From positions 248,001-312,000 of the forward strand of contig JAHDXW010000001.1 of assembly GCA_023383015.1 (NCBI GenBank): a stretch of 64,000 nt of DNA, read 5' to 3'. This DNA is from Paracoccaceae bacterium (GTDB taxonomy: Bacteria > Pseudomonadota > Alphaproteobacteria > Rhodobacterales > Rhodobacteraceae). The notes under the pieces are model-generated. The model was not told where the DNA came from. It ran no database searches and saw only the letters and a list, made by a program, of their open reading frames with translations. Positions 7,680-17,186 of this stretch are shown piece after piece. The first letter of the stretch is position 1, and each line of letters begins with the position of its first letter. The translations under genes and the position numbers were made by a program.

Positions 7680-8516
7680 ATGGTCCGTATCGCTTCGTTC
7701 GGGGACAACGACGTGGACTGCTATCTCGCCGACGGGCGGATGTATCCGGGCGGGAACTGCTTCAACCTTTCGGTCTATGCCCGGCGCTATGGCGCCCGGA
7801 CGGCGTTTGTCGGCGCCGTGGCCGAGGATGCGGCAGGGCGGCTGATGCGCCGGACGCTCGCCGCCGAGGGGGTGGAGACGACGCGACTGCGGGTGGCGGT
7901 CGGGCTGACCGCCTACTGCTTCATCGCCCACCGCGGCGCCGAGAGGATCTTCCTCAACCACGACCTTGGCGTGTCGCGCTTCGTCCCCGTGCCGGCCGAC
8001 CTCGACTACCTCGCCGGCTTCGACGCGGTGCATGTGGGCCAGTCGAGCGGGCTGGACGCCTGGCTCGCGCCGGTCGCCGCACGGTCGCGGCTGTCGTACG
8101 ACTTCGCGGTGCGCCGCGACGCCTGGCACCGGGCGCGGGTCGCGCCGCTTTGCTGGCTTGCCGCCTTTTCGGCCGGCGACCTGGACCGCGCCGGGGCGAT
8201 CGGGCTTGCGGCCGATGCGCGGGCGCGCGGGGCGGTCTGGGCACTGGCGACGCGCGGGGCTGCCGGGGCACTCCTGCTGGGCCCGGGCGGGCTGGACGAG
8301 GTCGCGGCCCGCCCGGTGGTGCCGGTCGACACGCTCGGGGCAGGCGACAGCTTCATCGCACGGACGCTGGTCGGGCTTCTGCGCGGCGAGGCGCCGGCGG
8401 TGGCGCTGTCGGCGGCAGCGGAGGCCGCGGCCGAGACCTGCGGCTGGATGGGCGCGGTCGGGCACGGCGCAACGATAGATGTGCCGGCCGAAACCCCCGC
8501 CCATCCCGACAGCTGA
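7680..8516 (+). CDS. frlD: FrlD-like fructosamine kinase (PfkB family)
   Basis: PfkB/ribokinase-family sugar kinase, 278 aa, close in pattern to E. coli FrlD fructoselysine kinase. The start MVRIASFGDNDVDCY and GGNCFNLSVYARRYG (24-38) align with FrlD's opening region, and VDTLGAGDSFIA (216-227) holds the catalytic Asp223 and anion hole. It would phosphorylate a fructosamine at C6, giving the substrate for the FrlB-like deglycase. Start ATG 7680 fits the FrlD N-terminus; an upstream in-frame GTG (7641) would add 13 residues across the dyad. It diverges from frlB, an arrangement unlike E. coli where both are in one operon. Confidence 0.82.
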   Translation: MVRIASFGDNDVDCYLADGRMYPGGNCFNLSVYARRYGARTAFVGAVAEDAAGRLMRRTLAAEGVETTRLRVAVGLTAYCFIAHRGAERIFLNHDLGVSRFVPVPADLDYLAGFDAVHVGQSSGLDAWLAPVAARSRLSYDFAVRRDAWHRARVAPLCWLAAFSAGDLDRAGAIGLAADARARGAVWALATRGAAGALLLGPGGLDEVAARPVVPVDTLGAGDSFIARTLVGLLRGEAPAVALSAAAEAAAETCGWMGAVGHGATIDVPAETPAHPDS

Positions 8517-8550
8517 GGCCCGACCCCAGGGTTGCGACCTGCGCTGGTGG

Positions 8551-10617
8551 TCAGATCGCGTTGCAAAGCCGCAGCGCGTCGAAGACCGCCGCGTGGACGT
8601 TGCGGCTGGCCAGCGCATCCCCGATCCGGTGCAGCTCGAACCCGGCCGGCGGCGGGGCGGGTTGGGGACGGGCCGCGGCGAGCGCGTCGAGGTCGGTCAC
8701 TCCGCCGTTCGCCGAGCGCGCGCGAAGTTCGACAAACAGCCCGCCCGCGGGGAGTGTGCCCTGCTCGACCACCGCCTGGTCGACGATGCGCTCGTGAAGG
8801 CTGCGGTCGATGTCGCTGACGAGCGTCGCCGAGAGCCGGTTGGCGTGTCGGCGCAGGGCGACAAGCCGCATCTCGGGCTCGTGGCGGATGCCAAGGCGCA
8901 GGAACATGCGCTTGGCATGCACCCGGTCGGCGTCGGCCAGTTCCTCGCCGAGGGTGGCATCAAGGCTCACATAGCTGACCTGCGCGCCCGCCACGGCCGC
9001 GGCTTCGGCGACAAGGGGGCCGGGGTGGCGGCCGGTGCCGTCGAAGACCAGCACCTCGCCGGCGGGCCGTGCGGCGCCCGACAGCACGTCCCAGGCGGTC
9101 GTCGCGAGCCCGGCGCCCTCGGCAAGGTCGACTGCAGGGGCGCCGCCGGTGGCGAGGATCACCGCCTCGGGCGCCTCGGCCAGGATGTCGGCGGCCTCGG
9201 CGAGCTGGTTCAGCCGGAGGTCGACGCCAAGGCGGGCAAGCTCGGCCACGCGCCAGTCGACGATGCCGATCAGGTCTCGCCGCCAGGTGCCCCGGGCGGC
9301 CAGCAGGATCTGCCCGCCCGGCCGCGCGGCGGCCTCGAACAGCACAACCGAATGGCCGCGCTCGCCCGCGACCCGCGCCGCCTCGAGCCCGGCGGGGCCG
9401 GCGCCCACCACCACAACCCGGCGCTGCCGGGGTGCCGGGGCGATGGCGTGGTCGATCATCGTCTCGCGCCCGGTGGCGGGGTTGTGGAAGCAGGTCGGCG
9501 GATGGCGGCTGTTGCAGAGCGCGGCGCCGACGCAGGGGCGGATGCGCGCCTCCTGCCCCGCGGCAAGCTTGACGGCCAGATGCGGGTCGGCGATCTGCGC
9601 GCGCGTCATGCCCACCATGTCGACATGCCCGCCCGCCACCGCATGGCGGGCCGAGGCGACATCGGCGATCCGCGCGGCGTGGAACACCGGCAGCCCGATC
9701 GCGCGCCGGAACGCCCCCACCCGCGCCACCCAGGGGGCGAGCGGCTGGCCCATGCCCGGCATGTTGTCCTCGGCAAGCGCCCGGTGCGTGTCCATCGTGC
9801 CGAAGATCGCGTTGAAGAAATCGACCAGCCCCTCGGCCTTCAGCCGCTCGGCCACGGCCAGCGCCTCGTCGGTATCCAGCCCGCCGTCGAGCCCCTCGTC
9901 GATCACCCAGCGGATGCCCACGAGGAACGGCCGGTCGTGCGTGGCCTTGCGGATCGCCTCGTAGAGCATGAGGACGAAGCGCATCCGGTTCTCGAGGCTG
10001 CCGCCGAAGCGGTCGGTGCGGCGGTTGGTGAGGGGCGAGAGGAACTGCCCCGGCAGATGCCCGCCGGTCAGCGTTTCCACCCCGTCGAGGCCTCCGGTCA
10101 GGCAGCGGCGGGCCGCGGCGGCGTAGGCGGCGATGATGCGGGCGATGTCGTGCTCGTCCATCTCGCGCGGGATGGCGCGGTGCATCGTCTCGCGCAGGGG
10201 CGAGGGGGCGACGGCGGGCAGCCAGGCCCCGGCATAGGGTTCGCCGCGCCGGCCGAGATGGGTGAGCTGGCACATGATCGCCGCTCCCCGGGCATGGATG
10301 CGGCCGGAGAACTGCTCGAGCCAGGGGACCACCGCGTCGGTACCGAGGTTCAGCTGGCGGAAGACGCTGGGGCTGTCGATCGCGACGTTGGAGGATCCGC
10401 CGAACATCGTCAGCGCCAGCCCGCCCTTCGCCTTCTCCTCGTGATAGCGCTGGTAGGCCTCTTTCGGCATTCCGTCTTCCTCGAGCCCGCAGGCGTGCGA
10501 GGTGCTCATGATCCGGTTCCGGAGCGTCAGATGGCCGAGCCGGAAGGGGGTCAGCAGCGGGTCGGCGGCGGCGGTCGGGATCAAGGCGGAGGTTCCCCTC
10601 ACGGTGATGGCGGCCAT
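8551..10617 (-). CDS. NADH:flavin oxidoreductase / N-demethylase-like flavoprotein
   Basis: Three-part enzyme of 688 aa in the trimethylamine dehydrogenase / 2,4-dienoyl-CoA reductase group: an Old-Yellow-Enzyme FMN barrel (about 18-350, with DPLLTPFRLGHLTLRNRIM and RRTDRFGGSLENR), an iron-sulfur loop (361-380) and an FAD/NAD(P) domain (VVVVGAGPAGLEAAR from 401). Relatives demethylate dimethylglycine, N-methylproline or stachydrine. The Fe-S loop has Cys362, Cys368 and Cys376; the position of the second TMADH cysteine is Ala365, and the last loop is short. Start is uncertain: ATG 10617 gives 688 aa, but a TTG about 12 codons in, after GAGGGG, is possible. It converges on frlD. A methylated-amine substrate is inferred from family. 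Confidence 0.8.
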   Translation of the reverse strand: MAAITVRGTSALIPTAAADPLLTPFRLGHLTLRNRIMSTSHACGLEEDGMPKEAYQRYHEEKAKGGLALTMFGGSSNVAIDSPSVFRQLNLGTDAVVPWLEQFSGRIHARGAAIMCQLTHLGRRGEPYAGAWLPAVAPSPLRETMHRAIPREMDEHDIARIIAAYAAAARRCLTGGLDGVETLTGGHLPGQFLSPLTNRRTDRFGGSLENRMRFVLMLYEAIRKATHDRPFLVGIRWVIDEGLDGGLDTDEALAVAERLKAEGLVDFFNAIFGTMDTHRALAEDNMPGMGQPLAPWVARVGAFRRAIGLPVFHAARIADVASARHAVAGGHVDMVGMTRAQIADPHLAVKLAAGQEARIRPCVGAALCNSRHPPTCFHNPATGRETMIDHAIAPAPRQRRVVVVGAGPAGLEAARVAGERGHSVVLFEAAARPGGQILLAARGTWRRDLIGIVDWRVAELARLGVDLRLNQLAEAADILAEAPEAVILATGGAPAVDLAEGAGLATTAWDVLSGAARPAGEVLVFDGTGRHPGPLVAEAAAVAGAQVSYVSLDATLGEELADADRVHAKRMFLRLGIRHEPEMRLVALRRHANRLSATLVSDIDRSLHERIVDQAVVEQGTLPAGGLFVELRARSANGGVTDLDALAAARPQPAPPPAGFELHRIGDALASRNVHAAVFDALRLCNAI

Positions 10618-11330
10618 GACGGCGGCCGCATGGGCCTAGGCACGCAGCATCTGCCGCCGCTGTCAAGCCGCCGGCAGCAGCGGACACGGCCGCGGCGGCG
10701 GCGCGCGCAGCACGGTGCGGGTGCATCGGCGCTGCCGCGTCGCCGGCCCCGCGGGCGGTGCGCCAAGCTGAGGTGCCCGGCCCAGTCCGTGGTGGCGGTA
10801 CGGCGAGGTTGCGCCCCGCGAGGTGCGGGCGCCGGCCGCGGACGGGGAAAGCGGTTCAGCCGGGCTGCCTGGCCTGATCGATCCGCATGGCGGGGCGATT
10901 CCGGCGCCCCCGGGCGAGGGTGTGGTGCGCGCCCGGACCGCCGCCCGGGCGCACTCGGCCGGGCAAGGATGCAACGTTGGCGCCGCCGGCGGGACCTTCC
11001 GCGCAGCATGGCGCGCTCCCGGAGACCCCTGAAGCGCCCGGATTGCTGCGGTGCGGCGAGGTGTCGCGACTCCCGCCGACCGGGCCCACCGAACCGCGGA
11101 CAAGGCCATCCCTCGACCGGCACTGCGTGCCCCTGAAGATGCGCCCATCTCCCTGTCAGGGCGCGCAAAACCGATCCCTTCCAGTCCATCTGGGCCGGCC
11201 GGGTGCTGCCTTCCGATGGCAGCTTCGCGGGGCTTCTGAAGGCCCTTCCGGGGCTGCGGGCGATCGTCTGCGACATTCGCATTTGATCCCGGTCAAGGTG
11301 CAGCGACGCGGTTCCTGCGACCGAGCGGCC
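10618..11330. other. 713-base stretch without a convincing gene
   Basis: GC-rich DNA between the divergent demethylase-like gene and the nos locus. Frames are open on several strands only because of base composition. The one stretch with gene-like codons is 11137-11286 on the plus strand, 49 codons without a good start, ending ALPGLRAIVCDIRI; it matches nothing I recognise and may be a gene remnant. The nos promoter signals sit at the right end. No tRNA, repeat array or insertion sequence is seen. Confidence 0.6.
11283..11296 (+). promoter_or_regulatory. FNR/NnrR-type box upstream of nos operon
   Basis: TTGATCCCGGTCAA is a near-perfect match to the FNR-family consensus TTGAT-N4-ATCAA, differing at one base of the right half. 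It ends 34 bases before the DUF2946-like gene that heads the nos run. FNR-family proteins (FnrL, NnrR/DNR) activate denitrification genes under low oxygen and nitric oxide, so this placement fits well. Centred at -41.5, it would put the transcript start close to the first ATG, hinting at a very short leader or a farther upstream activation site. Confidence 0.7.
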
Positions 11331-11711
11331 ATGCGCCTGAATCGCGTTCGCCCGTTTCTCGCAATCCTGCTCGGCCTTTGCCTGGTCGCCGTGGGTGTTG
11401 CGCGTCCGGCTGTCGATGCCCGCGCGCAGCCGTCCTCCGGGTTGATCGAAGTCGTTCTGTGCGCAGAGGAATCCGGGAGGACGGTCCTGATCGACGCGAC
11501 CGGCGCGCCGGCCGAGCCGGGGCCGGTCTGTCCTGACCATCCCTGTTCCGATTGCCTGGCCGCAGGCTGCGAGACGCTGCTAGTTGCGGCCCAGAAGCTC
11601 GCGGTCCCGGTCCGGCGGCGCACACCCGGCGTCCTGGAACACCGGATCGATGGCCCCACTGCCTGCCGTCTGACGCCGAACGCGCGCGGCCCCCCGACCC
11701 TCAGGATCTGA
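11331..11711 (+). CDS. DUF2946-like small exported protein
   Basis: Protein of 126 aa with an N-terminal membrane/signal segment (about 7-25, PFLAILLGLCLVAVGVA) and a short Cys-rich region VCPDHPCSDCLAAGC around residues 64-80. The LIEVVLCAEESGRTVLIDATGAP segment resembles DUF2946-type proteins often found in Rhodobacteraceae beside copper genes. The cysteines suggest metal, probably copper, handling in the periplasm; that is inference. It ends two bases before nosR, so it is the first gene of the nos transcript. A longer upstream frame to 10887 was not used because it lacks coding character. Confidence 0.65.
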   Translation: MRLNRVRPFLAILLGLCLVAVGVARPAVDARAQPSSGLIEVVLCAEESGRTVLIDATGAPAEPGPVCPDHPCSDCLAAGCETLLVAAQKLAVPVRRRTPGVLEHRIDGPTACRLTPNARGPPTLRI

Positions 11712-11713
11712 AC

Positions 11714-13924
11714 ATGACTTTCGCCTGCCGCCTCGGCGCCACCCTTCTGACCCTAACCCTGCTGCTTCCGTCGATTCTGTGGGCGCAATCGCCCGTGCTT
11801 CCGCGGATGCTGTCCGAGGTGCCGGCAGGAACGCTCGTCCCGGAAGCCGATGCTTACGGCCCGGTTCGTCCAGACCTTCCGGTGGCGCCCGTGCTGCGCC
11901 GCGGCGAAACCATCGGCTGGGCCTTCGTCACCTCCGATTTCGTCGGCACCACCGGCTATTCGGGCAAGCCGATCCATGTTCTCGTGGCGATCGGCCTCGA
12001 CGCGGTTCTCACGGGCGTCAAGCTCGTCCAGCATTCCGAGCCCATCGTCCTCATCGGCATCCCGGAGGCGCGGGTCGCTGCCCTGACGGAGGGCTACCGC
12101 GGCCTCGACATCGCCGCCGAGGCGCGTGCCGGAGGCGGCGCGCACGACCTCAGCATCATCTCGGGCGCGACCGTCACGATCATGGTGATCGACGACTCCG
12201 TGGTACGGTCGTCGATCCGGGTCGCCCGGGCGCTGCGGCTGGGCGGGCTTGCCCCGGACACCCCCACCGTCGGCCCGCTCTACGAGATCGACCCTGAGGC
12301 CAAGGCGGCGCCGGACTGGTTCACGATGGTCGGCGACGGCACGGTGCGGCGGCTGTCGCTCGACATAGGCCAGGTCAACCGTGCCTTCGAGCAGGTGGCG
12401 GATCCCCGTGCCGCGCTGCGCCCGGAGGCCGGCGCCAGCGATGACACCTTCATTGATCTCTATGCAACGCTGGTCTCGATTCCCGGGATCGGAGCGTCGC
12501 TCCTCGAGCCCGGCGAGGCGGAGAACCTGCGCGGCTGGATTGCCGACGGGCGGCACGCGATCCTGGTTGCGGCGCGCGGGCGCTATTCCTTCAAGGGTTC
12601 GGGCTATGTTCGCGGCGGCATCTTCGACCGCATCCAGCTGATCCAGGGCGACATCGCGGTGCGCTTCCGCGACCGCGACCACCGCCGGGTGGGCCGCATC
12701 GCGGCCGAGGGCGCCCCGACGCTGGCGGAGATGGACCTGTTCCGGATTCCCGCCGACTCGGGCTTCGACCCGACACAGCCGTTCCGGCTGCAGTTGCTGG
12801 TGCAGCGCGACGTTGGCGCCATCGAGCGGGTCTACACGACCTTCGACCTCGGATGGCAGCCTCCGGCGGCGTTCCTGCGGCCGCTTCCGCCGCCCGCAGC
12901 CGAGCCCGGAGCCGCGACCCGGATCGAAGATGACGAGGCGGCGGCGAAGACGGCGCTGTGGCAGCGCATCTGGCGTGACAAGGCAGTCGAGATCGCGGGG
13001 CTGTCGATCATGCTCGCGATCCTGACGGCGGCGTTCTTCTTCCAGGGCTTCCTGACACGCTCGGCGGCTGTCACCTTCTGGTTCCGGATGGGGTACCTGA
13101 CGCTGACGCTGGTCTTCCTCGGCTGGTACACCAATGCGCAGCTGTCGGTCGTCAACCTGATGGCGCTGGTCAACTCCTTCAGGACGGGCTTCACCTGGGA
13201 CGCCTTCCTGCTCGACCCCCTGACATTCATCCTGTGGTGGTCGGTGGCGGCCGCGCTGATCTTCTGGGGCCGGGGCGCCTACTGCGGCTGGCTATGCCCG
13301 TTCGGGGCGCTGCAGGAACTGACCAACCGCATCGCCCGCTTCTTCCGCGTGCCGCAGTGGGAACTGCCCTGGGGGCTGAACGAGCGGCTGTGGGCGGTCA
13401 AGTACATGCTGTTTCTCGCCCTGTTCCTGGTCTCTCTCGCGTCTGTGGACCAAGCCGAGCGGCTGGCCGAGGTGGAGCCGTTCAAGACCGCGATCGTGCT
13501 GAAGTTCGACCGCGCCTGGCCGTTCGTGCTGTATGCCGGGACGCTGCTTGTGATCGGCCTGTTCGTCGAGCGGTTCTACTGCCGCTACCTTTGCCCGCTG
13601 GGCGGGGCGCTGGCGATCCCGGCGCGGCTGCGGATGTTCGACTGGCTGAAGCGCTACCGCGAGTGCGGCAACCCCTGCCAGACCTGCGCCAACGAATGCC
13701 CCGTGCAGGCGATCCACCCGACCGGCGAGATCAGCCCCAACGAGTGCATCAACTGCCTGAACTGCCAGGTGCTTTACCAGAGCACCGCGAAATGCCCCGT
13801 CGTCATCCGCAAGCTGAAGCGGCGCGCGGCGGTGGGCAAGGCCGACGTCGCCCTGCGCGCCGACGGCGAGCTCGTCAACCATCCCAACAACCGACCGAAC
13901 GAGAAAGGACAGCTCCATGCCTGA
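11714..13924 (+). CDS. nosR: NosR, regulatory/electron-transfer protein for N2O reductase
   Basis: Membrane flavo-iron-sulfur protein, 736 aa, required for expression of and electron delivery to N2O reductase. In order: signal peptide (1-24), periplasmic FMN-binding domain with the SGATVT motif (150-155) where FMN is attached to threonine, several membrane helices, the polyferredoxin-type motifs [12 protein letters not shown] and [12 protein letters not shown], and a C-terminal double 4Fe-4S ferredoxin ([25 protein letters not shown]). All are intact and the length is normal. The start ATG 11714 follows the upstream stop by two bases; the last 8 bases overlap nosZ. Confidence 0.97.
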   Translation: MTFACRLGATLLTLTLLLPSILWAQSPVLPRMLSEVPAGTLVPEADAYGPVRPDLPVAPVLRRGETIGWAFVTSDFVGTTGYSGKPIHVLVAIGLDAVLTGVKLVQHSEPIVLIGIPEARVAALTEGYRGLDIAAEARAGGGAHDLSIISGATVTIMVIDDSVVRSSIRVARALRLGGLAPDTPTVGPLYEIDPEAKAAPDWFTMVGDGTVRRLSLDIGQVNRAFEQVADPRAALRPEAGASDDTFIDLYATLVSIPGIGASLLEPGEAENLRGWIADGRHAILVAARGRYSFKGSGYVRGGIFDRIQLIQGDIAVRFRDRDHRRVGRIAAEGAPTLAEMDLFRIPADSGFDPTQPFRLQLLVQRDVGAIERVYTTFDLGWQPPAAFLRPLPPPAAEPGAATRIEDDEAAAKTALWQRIWRDKAVEIAGLSIMLAILTAAFFFQGFLTRSAAVTFWFRMGYLTLTLVFLGWYTNAQLSVVNLMALVNSFRTGFTWDAFLLDPLTFILWWSVAAALIFWGRGAYCGWLCPFGALQELTNRIARFFRVPQWELPWGLNERLWAVKYMLFLALFLVSLASVDQAERLAEVEPFKTAIVLKFDRAWPFVLYAGTLLVIGLFVERFYCRYLCPLGGALAIPARLRMFDWLKRYRECGNPCQTCANECPVQAIHPTGEISPNECINCLNCQVLYQSTAKCPVVIRKLKRRAAVGKADVALRADGELVNHPNNRPNEKGQLHA

Positions 13925-15854
13925 ATCCACCCAACTCCGCGGCATCAGCCGCCGCAGCCTGCTGGGCGCCACCGCCGGCGGCGCCGCCATCGGAACCCTC
14001 GGCGCGACCGGCGCCATTCTGACCGGCGCTGCCGGCGCGCTGATGGGTTCGTCCACGCCGGCGCTGTCGGCAACTGCACCCGGCCATGTCGGCCCCGGCG
14101 AACTGGACGAGTACTACGGCTTCTGGTCCTCCGGGCAGACGGGCGAACTGCGCATCCTCGGCATCCCCTCGATGCGCGAGCTGATGCGGGTGCCGGTGTT
14201 CAACCGCTGCTCGGCCACCGGCTGGGGCCAGACCAACGAGTCGATCAAGATCATGCGCGATGGGATGACCGAGCGCACCAAGAAGTTCCTGGCCGCCAAC
14301 GGCAAGCAGGTGCACGACAACGGCGACCTGCACCACGTTCACATGTCGTTCACCGAGGGCAAGTACGACGGCCGCTTCCTGTTCATGAACGACAAGGCCA
14401 ACACCCGCGTGGCGCGGGTCCGCTGCGACGTCATGAAGCCCGACCGGATCCTCGAGATCCCGAACGCCAAGGCGATCCACGGCATGCGGCCGCAGAAGTT
14501 CCCGCGGACCAACTACGTCTTTGCCAACGGCGAGGACGAGGGGCCGATGGTCAACGACGGCAAGATCCTCGACGATCCGTCGCAGTACGTGAACTTCTAC
14601 ACCGCCATCAACGCCGACGAGATGACCGTGGCGTGGCAGGTCATGGTGTCGGGCAACCTCGACAACACCGACTGCGACTATGACGGCAAGTACGCCTTCT
14701 CGACCTCCTACAACTCCGAGATGGGCATGAACACCGCCGAGATGACCTCGTCGGACATGGACCATGTGGTGGTCTTCAACATCAAGGAGATCGAGGCGGG
14801 GATCGCGGCCGGCGACTTCATCGAGTTGCAGGGCGTCAAGGTGATCGACGGGCGCAAGGGCCAGAACAAGAACTACACCCGCTACATCCCGATCGCGAAC
14901 AACCCGCACGGCTGCAACATGGCGCCCGACCGCGTCCATCTCTGCATCGGCGGCAAGCTCAGCCCGACCGTCTCGGTGATCGACGTCCGCAAGCTCGACG
15001 CGGTCTTCTACGACGGCGCCGACCCGCGCTCGGCGGTGGTGGCCGAGCCGGAGCTGGGCCTCGGCCCGCTGCACACCGCCTTCGACGGCAAGGGCAACGC
15101 CTACACCACCCTGTTCCTCGACAGCCAGGTGGTGAAGTGGAACATCGATGCAGCGGTGCGTGCCTTTGCCGGCGAGTCGGTCGATCCGATCCTGTCGAAG
15201 ACCGATGTGCACTACCAGCCGGGCCACAACTCGACCTGCGAGGGCGAGACGCTGGACGCCACGGACAAGTACTACATCTCGATGAACAAGTTCTCGAAGG
15301 ACCGCTTCCTCAACGTCGGGCCGCTGAAGCCCGAGAACGAGCAGGTGTTCCTGATCGAGGGCGACAAGCTGACGCTCGTGCACGACGGCCCGACCTTCGC
15401 CGAGCCCCATGACTCGATCGTCGTCCACCACACCAAGGTGAACCCGCTTCACGCCTGGAAGCGCGACGACCCGATGTGGGCCGAGACCCGTCGCCAGGCC
15501 GAGGCCGATGGCGTGAACATCGACGACTGGATGGACACGGTGATCCGCGACGGCAACAAGGTGCGGGTCTACATGTCGAGCCAGGCGCCCAATTTCGCCC
15601 TGGAGACCTTCACCGTCAGGGAAGGCGACGAGGTGACGGTGATCATCACCAACCTCGACGACATCGACGACCTCTCGCACGGCTTCACCATGGGCGACCA
15701 TGGCGTGGCCTTCGAGATCAGCCCGCAGCAGACCGCTTCGGCCACCTTCGTGGCTGCCAAGGCCGGCGTGTTCTGGTTCTACTGCCAGTGGTTCTGCCAC
15801 GCGCTCCACATGGAGATGCGCGGCCGGATGTTCGTCGAACCGAAGGACGCCTGA
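13917..15854 (+). CDS. nosZ: NosZ, nitrous-oxide reductase (clade I)
   Basis: Periplasmic multicopper enzyme that reduces N2O to N2, the last step of denitrification; 645 aa. A twin-arginine signal (SRRSLLG, 11-17, with hydrophobic stretch to about 50) marks clade I. The seven-bladed propeller carries CuZ histidines, including DLHHVHMS (His139, His140, His142). The C-terminal cupredoxin has the CuA site: the LSHGF histidine, then Cys623, Trp625, Cys627, His631 and Met634 in [16 protein letters not shown]. All expected ligands in these regions are present, so the enzyme should be active. Codon use matches its neighbours. Confidence 0.98.
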   Translation: MPESTQLRGISRRSLLGATAGGAAIGTLGATGAILTGAAGALMGSSTPALSATAPGHVGPGELDEYYGFWSSGQTGELRILGIPSMRELMRVPVFNRCSATGWGQTNESIKIMRDGMTERTKKFLAANGKQVHDNGDLHHVHMSFTEGKYDGRFLFMNDKANTRVARVRCDVMKPDRILEIPNAKAIHGMRPQKFPRTNYVFANGEDEGPMVNDGKILDDPSQYVNFYTAINADEMTVAWQVMVSGNLDNTDCDYDGKYAFSTSYNSEMGMNTAEMTSSDMDHVVVFNIKEIEAGIAAGDFIELQGVKVIDGRKGQNKNYTRYIPIANNPHGCNMAPDRVHLCIGGKLSPTVSVIDVRKLDAVFYDGADPRSAVVAEPELGLGPLHTAFDGKGNAYTTLFLDSQVVKWNIDAAVRAFAGESVDPILSKTDVHYQPGHNSTCEGETLDATDKYYISMNKFSKDRFLNVGPLKPENEQVFLIEGDKLTLVHDGPTFAEPHDSIVVHHTKVNPLHAWKRDDPMWAETRRQAEADGVNIDDWMDTVIRDGNKVRVYMSSQAPNFALETFTVREGDEVTVIITNLDDIDDLSHGFTMGDHGVAFEISPQQTASATFVAAKAGVFWFYCQWFCHALHMEMRGRMFVEPKDA

Positions 15855-15857
15855 GCC

Positions 15858-17186
15858 ATGCTTGCCGTCGCCCGCGCGCTGATCCTGTCGCTTGCCCTCG
15901 CCGCGCCCGCGGTGGCGGCCGAGGTACGGGTGGCGCCGGGCGACGTTGCCGACGCGCTCGCCGGGTCGTTGCCCGGCGACGTGCTGATCCTTGCGCCGGG
16001 CCTGCATGCGGGCCCGGTGCTGATCGACCGGCCGCTGACGATCGAGGGCGAGCCCGGTGCCGTGATCGACGGCGGGGGGGCCGGCAGCGTGATCGTGATC
16101 ACGGCTGATGACGTCACCATCCGCGGCCTCGAGATCCGTGGCTCGGGCGGCGACAGCTCTGCTCTTGACAGCGGCATCCGCATCCTGCGACCGGCAAGGG
16201 GGGCGCTGGTCGAGAACAACCGGCTGATCGGCAACCTGCACGGGGTGGACGTTCACGGCGCCACCGACAGCGTGGTGCGCGGCAACGTCATCGAGGGCCG
16301 GCGTGACCGCCACGTCAACAGCCGCGGAAACGGCGTCTACATCTGGAACGCCCCCGGTACCGTCATCGAGGGCAACGACATCCGCTGGGGCCGCGACGGC
16401 ATCTTCTCGAACACCTCGCGCACCGGCATCTACCGCGGCAACCTTTTCCGCGACCTTCGTTTTGCCGTGCACTACATGTACACCAACGACGGCGAGGTCT
16501 CCGGCAACGTCAGCATCGGCAACACGCTCGGCTTCGCGCTGATGTTCTCGAACCGCATCACGGTGCGCGGCAACCTCTCGCTGGGCGACCGCACGCACGG
16601 GATGATGCTGAACTACGCCAACAACGCGGTGGTCGAGGGCAACCTCGTCCGCGGCGGCACGCACGAGAAATGCACGTTCATCTACAATGCCCACAAGAAC
16701 CGCATCGCCGGCAACCGCTTCGAGGGTTGCGAGATCGGTATCCATTTCACCGCCGGGTCGGAACGCAACACCATCACCGGCAACGCCTTCATCGGCAACC
16801 GCAACCAGGTGAAGTACGTCGGCACCCGCCATATCGAGTGGAGCGACGGGGAGACCGGCAACTTCTGGTCCGACCATCCGGCATTCGACCTCGACGGCGA
16901 CGGCCGCGCCGACAGTCCGTTCCGGCCCAACGACCTGATGGACCACATCCTGTGGTCGCAGCCCGCGGCCAAGCTGCTGCTCGGTTCGCCTGCGGTGCAG
17001 CTGGTACGCTGGAGTCAGGCGGCCTTTCCCGCCATCCTGCCCGGCGGCGTGGTCGACAGCGCGCCGCTGATGCGTGCCCCCGAGATTGCCGTTCCCCCCC
17101 ACATCGCCGCCATGGAAGCCGTCGCGCTGGCCGGGCGGCCCGACCGGACAGTGGACGAAGATGCTGAGAATCTCACGAGTCACTAG
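15858..17186 (+). CDS. nosD: NosD, copper-site maturation protein
   Basis: Periplasmic right-handed beta-helix protein, 442 aa, needed together with NosF and NosY to assemble the CuZ centre of NosZ. A signal peptide (1-21, ending PAVAA) is followed by many imperfect 22-24 residue repeats rich in G-N and I/V-x-G-N motifs (for example VVRGNVIEG, VIEGNDIRWG, TVRGNLSLG), typical of NosD/CASH domains. Starts 3 bases after the nosZ stop; its last 26 bases overlap nosF. Confidence 0.96.
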   Translation: MLAVARALILSLALAAPAVAAEVRVAPGDVADALAGSLPGDVLILAPGLHAGPVLIDRPLTIEGEPGAVIDGGGAGSVIVITADDVTIRGLEIRGSGGDSSALDSGIRILRPARGALVENNRLIGNLHGVDVHGATDSVVRGNVIEGRRDRHVNSRGNGVYIWNAPGTVIEGNDIRWGRDGIFSNTSRTGIYRGNLFRDLRFAVHYMYTNDGEVSGNVSIGNTLGFALMFSNRITVRGNLSLGDRTHGMMLNYANNAVVEGNLVRGGTHEKCTFIYNAHKNRIAGNRFEGCEIGIHFTAGSERNTITGNAFIGNRNQVKYVGTRHIEWSDGETGNFWSDHPAFDLDGDGRADSPFRPNDLMDHILWSQPAAKLLLGSPAVQLVRWSQAAFPAILPGGVVDSAPLMRAPEIAVPPHIAAMEAVALAGRPDRTVDEDAENLTSH

